64,000 nt of DNA from NCBI RefSeq assembly GCF_030816485.1, contig NZ_JAUSYC010000001.1:248001-312000 (forward strand). The letters run 5' to 3'. The number at the start of each line of letters is the position of its first letter. Position 1 is the first letter of the stretch. The DNA is from Arthrobacter sp. B1I2 (GTDB lineage: Bacteria > Actinomycetota > Actinomycetes > Actinomycetales > Micrococcaceae). Both the position numbers and the translations under genes were made by a program. Positions 1 to 8,560 of this stretch are shown piece after piece. Below the pieces are notes generated by a model. The model was not told where the DNA came from. It saw only the letters and a list, made by a program, of their open reading frames with translations, and did no database searches.

Positions 1-912
1 CCGCAATGCGTAATACAGGCGGGGCATGATGGGGAAGTGGAACGCCATGTGGCATTCGGGTTCCTCAGCCGTGCCGAAGTACTCCACCACCTCGTTGGGC
101 GGCTGGTTTGCCTCAGCGATGATCACGCGGCCGGGGTAGCTTTCGTCCACCATGGCGCGCAGCCGGCGGAGGAACTCGTGGGTGGCCGGAAGGTTCTCGC
201 AGTTGGTGCCCTCTTCCTCGAAGAGGTAGGGGATGGCGTCCGCCCGGAAACCGTCGATCCCCTGGTCCAGCCAGAACCGGACCACATCGAAGACGGCGTC
301 GATGACCTTGGGGTTTTCGAAGTTCAGGTCCGGCTGGTGGCTGAAGAACCGGTGCCAGAAGAACTGCCGGCGGATGGGATCGAACGTCCAGTTCGATTCC
401 TCGGTGTCCACGAAGATGATGCGTGCGTCCTGGTACTTCTCATCCGTGTCGCTCCAGACGTAGAAGTCGCCGAAAGGGCCGTCCGGGTCCTTTCGTGATT
501 CCTGGAACCAGGGGTGCTGGTCTGAGGTGTGGTTCAGCGGCAGGTCGATGATCACCCGGACGCCACGGGCATGCGCTTCTGCCACCAGGCGCTTGAAATC
601 GCTGATGGTGCCGAACTCGTCCAGGACGGAGTTGTAGTCGGAGATGTCGTAGCCGCCGTCCCGCAGCGGTGACTGGAAGAACGGGGGCAGCCAGAGGCAG
701 TCCACTCCCAGCCACTGCAGGTAGTCCAAGCGGTCGATGAGTCCGGAGAAATCTCCGGACCCATCGCCGTTTGCATCCGCAAAGGCCCTGACGAGTACTT
801 CATAGAACACGGCCTTGCGGTACCACAGCGGGTCATGCTGCAGGCCAGGCGCATTTAGCTCGAACGTGCTCTTTGGGGTGAAGTGGCCGGAACTTTGCGG
901 ATTGAAAGTCAC
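1..912 (-). CDS. treS: Trehalose synthase / maltose alpha-D-glucosyltransferase, N-terminal part (cut by window edge)
   Basis: Interconverts maltose and trehalose in the cytoplasm, feeding the GlgE route. The frame opens at a GTG at 912 whose GTGA overlaps the stop of glgE, and runs open for 304 codons to the window edge, so the C-terminus is missing. GH13 features are visible: an N-terminal [15 protein letters not shown] strand, the [11 protein letters not shown] loop, [14 protein letters not shown], the nucleophile Asp225 in [10 protein letters not shown] and Glu267 in IAEANQPP. The four-base overlap implies translational coupling with glgE. In relatives the downstream partners are usually a maltokinase and glgB, which would lie off the left edge. 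The family is certain from the motifs; other GH13 members such as oligo-1,6-glucosidases are close relatives, but the GlgE neighbour favours TreS. Confidence 0.93.
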   Translation of the reverse strand, partial: MTFNPQSSGHFTPKSTFELNAPGLQHDPLWYRKAVFYEVLVRAFADANGDGSGDFSGLIDRLDYLQWLGVDCLWLPPFFQSPLRDGGYDISDYNSVLDEFGTISDFKRLVAEAHARGVRVIIDLPLNHTSDQHPWFQESRKDPDGPFGDFYVWSDTDEKYQDARIIFVDTEESNWTFDPIRRQFFWHRFFSHQPDLNFENPKVIDAVFDVVRFWLDQGIDGFRADAIPYLFEEEGTNCENLPATHEFLRRLRAMVDESYPGRVIIAEANQPPNEVVEYFGTAEEPECHMAFHFPIMPRLYYALR

Positions 913-2990
913 TGATGCATTCTCCTCACGCTCAGGATGTGGGCGGGCTCCACGTGCGGGTCCAGCCGCACGTAGTTGAACTCGCCCCACTCCCAGCTTT
1001 GGCCGGTGATCAGGTCATCCACGTAGAAGCCGCCGCCGGGGGTGCGGTCCTGCGGATCCAGCTCAAGGGCTGCCAGGTCCAGCGCCACGCTGCATTCCTT
1101 GGTGACGTGGGGGTCGACGTTGACCACCACGATGATGGTGTCCTTGGACCCGTCGGGAAGCGTTTTGTGCTTGGAGTAAACCACCGTGGAGTCATCCGTG
1201 CTCGTGTGGACCGTCAGGTTCTGCAGGTCCAGAAGCGCGGGGTGGTCGCGCCGGATGTGGTTCAGCCGTGTGATGTACGGTGCCAGCGAGCGTCCGGACT
1301 CCGCGGCGGCATCCCAGTCGCGGGCCTTGTACTCGAACTTCTCGTTGTCGATGTATTCCTCGGCACCGGGCCGGGCAACGTGCTCGTACAGTTCGTAGCC
1401 GGCGTACACGCCCCAGAGCGGGCTTCCAGTGGAGGCGAGGACCGCCCGGATCCGGAACGCCGCGGGCCCGCCGTACTGCAGGTATTCGGTGAGGATGTCC
1501 GGGGTGTTGACGAAGAAGTTGGGACGGAAGAACGCCGGGGATTCGTGGCTGACTTCGTCGAAGTACGCCTCGATCTCCTTCTTCGTGTTTCGCCAGGTGA
1601 AGTAGGTGTAGGACTGCTGGAATCCTGCCCTGCCCAGTGCGTGCATCATGGCGGGGCGGGTGAAGGCTTCGGCGAGGAATACTACGCCGGGCACCGCTTT
1701 ATTCACTTCCCCGATAAGCCATTCCCAGAACCACACTGGTTTGGTGTGCGGGTTATCCACCCTGAAGATCTTTACGCCATGGCTGACCCACAGCAGCACA
1801 ATCCGCAGAATTTCCTGCGAAAGGCCTTCCGGGTCATTATCGAAATTGAGCGGATATATGTCCTGGTACTTCTTGGGCGGGTTTTCCGCGTAGGCGATGC
1901 TGCCGTCCACCCGGGTTGTGAACCATTCCGGGTGGGACTGCACCCAGGGGTGGTCGGGTGCCGCCTGGAGCGCAAGGTCCAGGGCAACTTCCAGGCCCAG
2001 TTCGTTGGCCCGCGCCACGAAGGCGTCGAAGTCCTCGAAGGAACCGAGGTCGGGATGGATGGCATCGTGCCCGCCCTCCTTGGCTCCAATGGCCCAGGGT
2101 GAACCGGGATCATTCGGGCCGGCAACGAGGGTGTTGTTGGGTCCCTTGCGGTGCTCGATACCGATGGGATGGATGGGTGGCATGTACAGGATGTCGAACC
2201 CCATGGCGGCCACGGCGTCGAGCCGCTTTGCCGCGGTACGGAAGTTTCCTGATGTCCACTCGCCCGTGTTGTGGTCCTTCACGGCACCTTCGGAACGGGG
2301 GAAGAATTCGTACCAGGCGCCCCGGCCGGCCCGGTCCCGCTCCACCAGCAGCGGGAACTTCCGGGACACGGTCACCATTTCCCGGATGGGCTGGCGGGCA
2401 ACGATGTCCGCGATTTCCTGGCTGAACCCGGCGCCGAGCCGTTCCTCGGTGCTGCGCGACTGGTCGGCGAGGACGTCCGAGGCGTGCTGCAGCGCTGCCC
2501 GGTCGACTTCGTCCCGGAAGTCTTCCGCGGACGCTTCGCCAAGCAGTTTGGCACCTTCGGCGAGCATGAGTTCGACGTCGATCCCGGCGTCGATCTTCAC
2601 CTCGGCGTTGTGGTGCCAGGTGCCGTAGCGGTCGTGCCACGCTTCGATGACAAAGGACCAGTTCCCGGTTTCCGACGGCGTGAGCACGCCTTCCCAGCGG
2701 TCCGTTCCCATGCCGCGTTCCCCGCGGGGCGGCGTGAGCCGCACACGCTGGCGCTCTGCACCGGAGGGGTCCAGGAGCACGGCGCTGACGCCGAGCTGGT
2801 CATGGCCTTCGCGGAAGGCGGTGGCACCCACCACAATGGCCTCGCCGGGCAGGGCTTTGGCCGGAAACTTGCCGCCGTCGACGACGGGCTGCACGGCGGT
2901 GATGGGAAAACGCCCGAACCGCAGGCCCTCGGTGATACGGCGCTGGGGCATTTTGGTGGATGCGGCACTGGTTCCTGAGTTAGTCGTCAC
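909..2990 (-). CDS. glgE: Alpha-1,4-glucan:maltose-1-phosphate maltosyltransferase
   Basis: Transfers maltosyl units from alpha-maltose-1-phosphate to the non-reducing end of alpha-1,4-glucans. The 693-residue length fits GlgE. An N-terminal beta-sandwich region (about 20-150) precedes the GH13 barrel. Visible motifs are [19 protein letters not shown], the nucleophile Asp412 in [16 protein letters not shown] and the acid/base Glu441 in [10 protein letters not shown]; the VDNPHTKP signature separates GlgE from ordinary amylases. The start is a GTG at 2990, with no strong Shine-Dalgarno visible. It diverges from glgP with about 150 bp between them, the same arrangement as glgE/glgP in mycobacteria. 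It overlaps treS by four bases, so the two are probably co-transcribed. Confidence 0.96.
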   Translation of the reverse strand: MTTNSGTSAASTKMPQRRITEGLRFGRFPITAVQPVVDGGKFPAKALPGEAIVVGATAFREGHDQLGVSAVLLDPSGAERQRVRLTPPRGERGMGTDRWEGVLTPSETGNWSFVIEAWHDRYGTWHHNAEVKIDAGIDVELMLAEGAKLLGEASAEDFRDEVDRAALQHASDVLADQSRSTEERLGAGFSQEIADIVARQPIREMVTVSRKFPLLVERDRAGRGAWYEFFPRSEGAVKDHNTGEWTSGNFRTAAKRLDAVAAMGFDILYMPPIHPIGIEHRKGPNNTLVAGPNDPGSPWAIGAKEGGHDAIHPDLGSFEDFDAFVARANELGLEVALDLALQAAPDHPWVQSHPEWFTTRVDGSIAYAENPPKKYQDIYPLNFDNDPEGLSQEILRIVLLWVSHGVKIFRVDNPHTKPVWFWEWLIGEVNKAVPGVVFLAEAFTRPAMMHALGRAGFQQSYTYFTWRNTKKEIEAYFDEVSHESPAFFRPNFFVNTPDILTEYLQYGGPAAFRIRAVLASTGSPLWGVYAGYELYEHVARPGAEEYIDNEKFEYKARDWDAAAESGRSLAPYITRLNHIRRDHPALLDLQNLTVHTSTDDSTVVYSKHKTLPDGSKDTIIVVVNVDPHVTKECSVALDLAALELDPQDRTPGGGFYVDDLITGQSWEWGEFNYVRLDPHVEPAHILSVRRMHQ

Positions 2991-3142
2991 AGGCTCGACG
3001 TTAGCGAGAAATGATCGGAATTGCTAAGTGTGCTCACTAAATTCGCCGTGCCGCGGCCCAATTTCTTCATGCCCCTGTCATTTACCCAAAAGAAACCGAA
3101 AGCTGGTTCCAGCCGCGCATGTTGTCGGTTAGTGTGACGCAG

Positions 3143-5761
3143 GTGAAGGCAATCCGCAGGTTTACGGTCCGTACAGTCCTCCCCGAGCCCATTCGGCCCC
3201 TGGCCAGGCTGGCCAGCAACTTGCGGTGGTCCTGGCACCGCCCCACCCGGGAACTTTTCGCCGGTCTGAACCCGCGCCTCTGGGAGCAAAGCGGGCAGGA
3301 CCCCGTGGGCTTCCTGGGAATGGTCAGCCGCGAGGAATTCCAGCGGCTCGCCGCGGACCAGTCGGTGGTGGACCGGGTGCGCGCCGCCGAGGAGGACCTC
3401 GACCGGTACCTCGAGGAGCCGCGCTGGTACCAGGGCCTGGGCCCGGATGCGCCCGCCTCCATCGCCTACTTCTCCCCTGAATTCGGCATTACCGAGGTGC
3501 TCCCCCAGTATTCGGGCGGCCTGGGCATCCTGGCCGGCGACCATCTGAAAGCTGCCTCGGACCTGGGCGTTCCCCTGATCGGAGTGGGCCTGCTGTACCA
3601 GGCGGGCTACTTCAAGCAGTCACTGTCGCGCGATGCCTGGCAGCAGGAGACCTACCCCGTCCTGGATCCGGACGGGCTGCCCCTGACCCTGCTCCGCGAA
3701 CCCTCCCCTGACGGCAACGGCCAGGCCCTGCAGATCTCCCTTCCCCTCCCCAACGGAAGGCGGCTGCTGGCACACATCTGGCGTGCCGACGTCGGACGCG
3801 TTCCCCTGCTCCTGCTCGACTCCAACGTGCCGGGCAACGATGACGCCGCCCGCAGCATCACCGACCGGCTGTATGGCGGCGGCGGCGACCACCGGCTGCA
3901 GCAGGAACTGCTGCTGGGCATGGGCGGGGTCAAAGCCCTGCGCGCCTTCCAGAAGCTGACAGGCTCCGCCGCGCCCGAGGTTTTCCACACCAACGAAGGG
4001 CACGCCGGGTTCCTTGGGGTCGAACGCATCCAGGAACTGATGTCCGGGGAACAGTCGCTCACGTTCGACGAAGCACTGGCCGCCGGGCGCGCCTCCACGG
4101 TGTTCACCACGCACACCCCCGTGCCGGCCGGCATCGACAGGTTCGAGATCAACCAGATCAGCCACTTCTTCCAGGCCGGACTTGCCCCCGCGGTGCCGGT
4201 GGACAGGATCCTGGAACTCGGTCGGGAGAACTACGCGGAGGGCAACCCGTCCGTCTTCAACATGGCGGTGATGGGCCTGCGCCTGGCCCAGCGCGCCAAC
4301 GGGGTGGCCAAACTCCACGGCGAAGTGTCGCGCGGAATGTTCTCCGCCCTGTGGCCGGGCTTCGACCACTCCGAGGTGCCCATCACCTCTGTGACCAACG
4401 GAGTCCACGTCCCCACCTGGGTGGACAGCCTCGTCTCCAAGCTGGCCCGCGACCAGTTCGGCAGCGAAGCCGAAGCGAACGGGCGCTGGGACCTGGCCTA
4501 CAACGTCAGCGACGCCGACGTGTGGGCCTTGCGCCGGGAAATGCGGGCAGCCCTGGTGGAGGACGTCCGCCGCAGGCTGCGCGCGGCCTGGAAGAAGCGT
4601 GGCGCGGCCGATGCCGAGCTGGGCTGGACCGACAACGTCCTGGACCCGGATGTGCTCACCATCGGGTTTGCCCGCCGGGTGCCCACCTACAAACGGCTGA
4701 CGCTGATGCTGCGCGAACCGGCGCGGCTCAAGGCGCTGCTCCTGCACAAGGAGCACCCCATCCAGCTGGTTATCGCCGGAAAGTCACACCCTGCCGATGA
4801 CGCCGGGAAGAAAATGATCCAGGACCTGGTGCGGTTCACTGACGATCCCGAGGTGCGGCACCGCATCGCCTTCCTGCCCAACTACGACATCGCGATGGCC
4901 AGGACCCTGTTCCCGGGCTGCGACGTCTGGCTGAACAACCCGTTGCGGCCGCTGGAGGCCTGCGGGACGTCGGGCATGAAGGCGGCACTGAACGGGTCGC
5001 TGAACCTGTCCGTCCTGGACGGATGGTGGGATGAGATGTACGACGGCGAGAACGGCTGGGCCATCCCCACCGCCAACAACGACGCCTCTCCCGAAGAGCG
5101 CGACGACATCGAGGCCGCAGCGCTCTACGAGCTGCTTGAAACACAGGTGGCGCCGCGCTTCTACGGGAGCACGGTGTCCGAGGGGGCGGGGGCGGCCGGG
5201 CCTTCCACCACCGGGAGCGAGACCGTGCCCACCCACTGGGTGTCCATGATCAAGCACACCCTGTCCCACCTGGGTCCGGCCGTCTCCGCGGAACGCATGC
5301 TCCGCGACTACGTGAACATCCTGTACCGCCCCGCCGCGGAAGCCGGCCGCAGCGCCACCGCCAACTCGTACACCCAGGCCCGCGCGCTGGCGTCCTGGTC
5401 GGCGAAGGTCCGCGGCGCCTGGCCCCAGGTGCACGTGGAGCACGTGGACTCGGTGGGCGTGTCCGAGGATCCGCAGATCGGCGACACCCTCCAGGTGAAT
5501 GCTTACGTGGCGCTGAACGCCCTCACCCCCGAGGACGTCTGCGTTGAGGTGGCCTACGGCCGGGCGGAAGAGAACGATGCCCTTGCGGACATCACCATGA
5601 TGGAGCTGCAGGTGAAGGAGGACCTGGGCAACGGGCGGCACCTGTTCAGCGGCTCACTGGTCATCGACCGCTCCGGGCCGTTCGGATACACCGTCCGCGT
5701 ACTGCCCCGGCACGAAGCCCTGGCCTCGAAAGCGGAGCTCGGACTGATCGTCAACGCTTAG
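3143..5761 (+). CDS. glgP: Alpha-glucan (glycogen/maltodextrin) phosphorylase
   Basis: PLP-dependent phosphorolysis of alpha-1,4-glucans to glucose-1-phosphate. The product is about 872 residues, of the long actinobacterial type with an N-terminal DUF3417-like segment (RRFTVRTVLPEPIRPLARLA). The substrate/PLP region shows TNEGHAGFLGVERIQ and VTNGVHVPTW; the PLP Schiff-base lysine is Lys613 in EACGTSGMKAALNGS, followed by GWWDEMYDGENGW. The start is uncertain: an ATG at 3119 is in frame, but the family start VKAIRRFTV corresponds to the GTG at 3143, and neither has a good ribosome site. It is divergent from glgE. Together with glgX at 8.5-10.7 kb it covers glycogen breakdown. Confidence 0.94.
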   Translation: MKAIRRFTVRTVLPEPIRPLARLASNLRWSWHRPTRELFAGLNPRLWEQSGQDPVGFLGMVSREEFQRLAADQSVVDRVRAAEEDLDRYLEEPRWYQGLGPDAPASIAYFSPEFGITEVLPQYSGGLGILAGDHLKAASDLGVPLIGVGLLYQAGYFKQSLSRDAWQQETYPVLDPDGLPLTLLREPSPDGNGQALQISLPLPNGRRLLAHIWRADVGRVPLLLLDSNVPGNDDAARSITDRLYGGGGDHRLQQELLLGMGGVKALRAFQKLTGSAAPEVFHTNEGHAGFLGVERIQELMSGEQSLTFDEALAAGRASTVFTTHTPVPAGIDRFEINQISHFFQAGLAPAVPVDRILELGRENYAEGNPSVFNMAVMGLRLAQRANGVAKLHGEVSRGMFSALWPGFDHSEVPITSVTNGVHVPTWVDSLVSKLARDQFGSEAEANGRWDLAYNVSDADVWALRREMRAALVEDVRRRLRAAWKKRGAADAELGWTDNVLDPDVLTIGFARRVPTYKRLTLMLREPARLKALLLHKEHPIQLVIAGKSHPADDAGKKMIQDLVRFTDDPEVRHRIAFLPNYDIAMARTLFPGCDVWLNNPLRPLEACGTSGMKAALNGSLNLSVLDGWWDEMYDGENGWAIPTANNDASPEERDDIEAAALYELLETQVAPRFYGSTVSEGAGAAGPSTTGSETVPTHWVSMIKHTLSHLGPAVSAERMLRDYVNILYRPAAEAGRSATANSYTQARALASWSAKVRGAWPQVHVEHVDSVGVSEDPQIGDTLQVNAYVALNALTPEDVCVEVAYGRAEENDALADITMMELQVKEDLGNGRHLFSGSLVIDRSGPFGYTVRVLPRHEALASKAELGLIVNA

Positions 5762-5823
5762 TTCCCGGGCCAGGTGGGTAAGGCTCCTGGCAGGCAGGGC
5801 ACCAACCCGACGCAGGAGGGCTT

Positions 5824-7611
5824 ATGACCGAACGTACAGTGGCCGACGTAATCGTGGAGCGCCTCACCACATGGGGTGTCGGCAGGGTCTTCGGCTACAG
5901 CGGGGACGGCATCAACGGGTTCATGGGTGCGCTCCGCCGGTCCGAAGGACAGGTGGAGTTCATCCAGGCCCGGCATGAGGAATCGGCGGCGTTCATGGCC
6001 GTGGGGCATGCCAAATACACGGGCGGCGTGGGAGTGGTGACTTCCACCCAGGGCCCCGGCGCGGTCCACCTGCTCAACGGCCTGTATGACGCAAAGCTGG
6101 ACGGCGTGCCGGTGGTGGCCATCGTGGGACAGCAGAGCCGCACCGTCCTGGGTTCGGCCTACATGCAGGAAATCGACCTGACCGCGTTGTTCAAGGATGT
6201 CGCATCGCAGTTCGTGCAGCAGGTCAGTGCACCTGAGCAGGTGCCCATGGTCCTGGACCGGGCGTTCCGAACGGCGAAGGCCACCTCCTCCCCCTGCGTG
6301 GTCATCGTTCCACACGACGTGCAGTCCGCTCCCGCCCCCGAACTGGAGCAGCAGCACGGCATCGTGGTCACCGCCCCATCCTGGAACGCAGCGGCCAAGA
6401 CCCCGCGCGAAGAGGACCTGGCCGCCGCAGCCGCCCTCCTCAACTCTGCCGAGAGGGTTGCCCTCCTGGTGGGCCAGGGCGCCAGGCACGCCGGCAAGGA
6501 AGTGGTTGCCGTGGCGGAGAAGCTTGGGGCGGGGATAGCCACCAGCCTCCTGGGAAAGCCCTACGTGGATGAGACCCTGCCCTTCGCGGTGGGAACCATG
6601 GGGCACTTAGGCACCACGGCGAGTGCCCACCTGCTGGGCAACTGTGATGCCCTCCTCATCGTGGGCTCCAATGACCCCTGGACCGAGTTCTATCCGCCGC
6701 CCGGCGCCGCCCGCGCCGTGCAGATCGACATCGATGAGAAGAAGATCGGCAACCGGTACCCGGTGGAGGCGGGCCTTGCGGGCGATGCCGCATCCGCCCT
6801 GGAGGCCCTGAACCAACGGCTGGAACACCGTCCACGGACCCCATGGCGCTCCGCCGTGGAGGAGGAAGTCAGCCGCTGGCGCATCCTCGCGGCAGACCGG
6901 GCCGCCGTGCCCGCAAGCCCCGTCAATCCTGAGCGTGTGGTCCGGGAGCTCAACGGCCGCCTGCCCGAAAACGCCCAGGTTAGTGTCGACGTCGGAAGCT
7001 GCGTCTACTGGTACGCCCGCCAGCTGGTGCTGCCACAGGGCGTCCCCGCGCACCTGTCCGGGACGCTGGCCAGCATGGGCTGCGCCATCCCGTACGGGCT
7101 TGCTGCCAAGCTGGCGCATCCGGACCGCCCGCTCGTGGCCCTTGCCGGGGACGGCGCCATGCAGATGCTGGGCGTGGCCGAACTGGTCACGGTGGCGCAC
7201 CGCTGGCGCCAGTGGCAGGACCCGCGGTTCGTGGTGTGCGTCTTCAATAACCGGGAGCTGACCGAGGTCACGTGGGAGCAGCGTGAGTCAGAGGCCGAGC
7301 CGCGGTTTGCCGCCAGCCAGGAACTTCCTGATTTTCCCTTTGCCGCCTACGCGGACCTGCTGGGGCTGAAGGGCATCCGGGTAGAGGACCCTGAACTGAT
7401 CGCGGATGCCTGGGAGCAGGCCTTTGCCGCGGACTGTCCGGTGGTGATCGAGGTCCTGACCGACCCTGAGATCCCGTTGCTTCCGCCGTTCCCGGCCGGG
7501 CGCCAGAAGGCGGAAAGCATGCGCAAGGGGCTCGCTGCGGAGGACGACGGCGGCCGGGCCTCTGCGCTGCTGGACACCTACGTCTCCCACGAGGAGCGCC
7601 CGGTGGGCTAG
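5824..7611 (+). CDS. poxB: Thiamine-pyrophosphate enzyme, pyruvate oxidase/dehydrogenase (PoxB) type
   Basis: Probably decarboxylates pyruvate to acetate (quinone- or oxygen-linked). It is 595 residues with the three-domain layout of the family: N-terminal Pyr domain (1-180) with the catalytic Glu52 in QARHEESAAFMAVGHAK, a central FAD-type domain, and a C-terminal PP domain with the TPP motif LAGDGAMQML followed by CVFNNREL (about 440-480). A GGAGGG ribosome site lies just ahead of the ATG at 5824. Acetolactate synthase and related TPP enzymes share the fold, but GYSGDGINGFMGAL near the N-terminus is typical of PoxB-like proteins. The 62-base gap from glgP allows co-transcription, though the functional link is not obvious. 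The electron acceptor cannot be read from sequence. Confidence 0.85.
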   Translation: MTERTVADVIVERLTTWGVGRVFGYSGDGINGFMGALRRSEGQVEFIQARHEESAAFMAVGHAKYTGGVGVVTSTQGPGAVHLLNGLYDAKLDGVPVVAIVGQQSRTVLGSAYMQEIDLTALFKDVASQFVQQVSAPEQVPMVLDRAFRTAKATSSPCVVIVPHDVQSAPAPELEQQHGIVVTAPSWNAAAKTPREEDLAAAAALLNSAERVALLVGQGARHAGKEVVAVAEKLGAGIATSLLGKPYVDETLPFAVGTMGHLGTTASAHLLGNCDALLIVGSNDPWTEFYPPPGAARAVQIDIDEKKIGNRYPVEAGLAGDAASALEALNQRLEHRPRTPWRSAVEEEVSRWRILAADRAAVPASPVNPERVVRELNGRLPENAQVSVDVGSCVYWYARQLVLPQGVPAHLSGTLASMGCAIPYGLAAKLAHPDRPLVALAGDGAMQMLGVAELVTVAHRWRQWQDPRFVVCVFNNRELTEVTWEQRESEAEPRFAASQELPDFPFAAYADLLGLKGIRVEDPELIADAWEQAFAADCPVVIEVLTDPEIPLLPPFPAGRQKAESMRKGLAAEDDGGRASALLDTYVSHEERPVG

Positions 7612-7614
7612 CTC

Positions 7615-7639
7615 CGCGCGCCTGCTGGCAGCGCGTTTT
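7615..7639 (+). terminator. Rho-independent terminator after the poxB-like gene
   Basis: A GC-rich stem CGCGC-GCC, loop TGCT, GGC-A-GCGCG with a single bulged A is followed by TTTT. It begins three bases after the stop codon and separates the gene from the convergent barstar gene. Confidence 0.7.
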
Positions 7640-7657
7640 CAGCGCAGCACGGCAGGT

Positions 7658-8014
7658 TCAGAGCAGCACGGCGGTGACGGCAAGGTCCTTGCCCGCGTAC
7701 CGTTCGGCGTCCTGCAGGATTTCGCAGATGATGCCGAACGACCGGTCGCCGCGGAACGGGGCAGCGACCTGCCACAGGACCGTGACGGGCGGGTTGCCGT
7801 TGTCGGTGATGCTGTCGGCGAAGTCGTGGAGCGAGTCGTTCAGCGCGTCAAGGTTCACGCCGTAGTGTTCGGGGAAGTCCAGGACCTCACCGAAGGTTTC
7901 CAGGACGGCGCGTTTGCTGTCCGCCGGAGGGATGATCACGCTGCGGCGCCCGGCGTCGGCCACCTGTTCCTGCAGCTCTTCCAGGGTCCAAGTGTCGCCG
8001 GAGAAAATTTTCAT
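7658..8014 (-). CDS. Barstar-family ribonuclease inhibitor
   Basis: Predicted cytoplasmic inhibitor that would cap the active site of the guanyl-specific RNase encoded just upstream. It is 118 residues with no signal peptide. The barstar hallmark segments are present: a central FPEHYGVNLDALNDSLHDF helix region, which in barstar carries the residues that plug the RNase active site, and a C-terminal half ending DLAVTAVLL. The gene starts seven bases after the RNase stop codon, so the two form a small operon with the toxin first. It is acidic overall, as expected for binding a basic RNase surface. Barstar-like genes also occur without partners; here the partner is adjacent, which makes the role convincing. 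Confidence 0.88.
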   Translation of the reverse strand: MKIFSGDTWTLEELQEQVADAGRRSVIIPPADSKRAVLETFGEVLDFPEHYGVNLDALNDSLHDFADSITDNGNPPVTVLWQVAAPFRGDRSFGIICEILQDAERYAGKDLAVTAVLL

Positions 8015-8021
8015 GGGTGTG

Positions 8022-8510
8022 CTAGCTGCCTTCTGCTATGTACTTGAACGTTTCGTAGTGGTCACCGGTGTAATACTTCTCCCCGCCGTTGCCCGCGACG
8101 ATGCGTCGTGCGCCACGGTCGGATTCGCCGGGGGTGGGGACCGTGTACTCCCGGTAGTAGCCCCGGTCCCGGACGGGCAGGACCCGCTCAAAGTTGCCGA
8201 ATACCTGGTCATCCTGGCTGAACTGGAAGGGACCGCCCGCCCGGATCAGCCCCAGCACCCGGCGGCCATCCGCAGGCAGGGCGGATTCCCTGATCTCCGG
8301 CAGGCTGGACGGGTTCGTGCGCCGCTGGGGCGACGACTGTTTTGCTGCCGCGGACGTGGCCGTTCCGTCCGGAGTGGCGGTGCGGCTGGAAGCCGTTCCC
8401 GGCGTCGTGCTTTCCGTCTGCTGACCCAGCAGCCCGGCGCCGCCGAACGCCACCATGGCGAGCACCACAAGGGCGGCGAGGAGCAAGGGAAGGATGGAAC
8501 GGTTGCGCAT
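8022..8510 (-). CDS. Secreted guanyl-specific ribonuclease, RNase Sa/barnase (N1/T1) family
   Basis: Extracytoplasmic endoribonuclease cleaving 3' of guanosine. A short basic start and a hydrophobic segment (residues 7-29) form a signal peptide or membrane anchor with no lipobox; a Ser/Thr/Pro-rich linker runs to about residue 70, then the catalytic domain to 162. By alignment with Streptomyces RNase Sa the key residues are all present: guanine-binding Glu108 in FERVLP, general base Glu121 in YYREYTV, Arg136 in GARRI and His151 in TGDHYETF. The two cysteines that make the RNase Sa disulfide are absent. The barstar gene follows after seven bases. Likely roles are nutrient RNA degradation or competition. 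Confidence 0.9.
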   Translation of the reverse strand: MRNRSILPLLLAALVVLAMVAFGGAGLLGQQTESTTPGTASSRTATPDGTATSAAAKQSSPQRRTNPSSLPEIRESALPADGRRVLGLIRAGGPFQFSQDDQVFGNFERVLPVRDRGYYREYTVPTPGESDRGARRIVAGNGGEKYYTGDHYETFKYIAEGS

Positions 8511-8560
8511 TCGGGTTTTACCTGCCGGCTGGATGTTGCGGGGTCCTGTTGTTACGGGGT

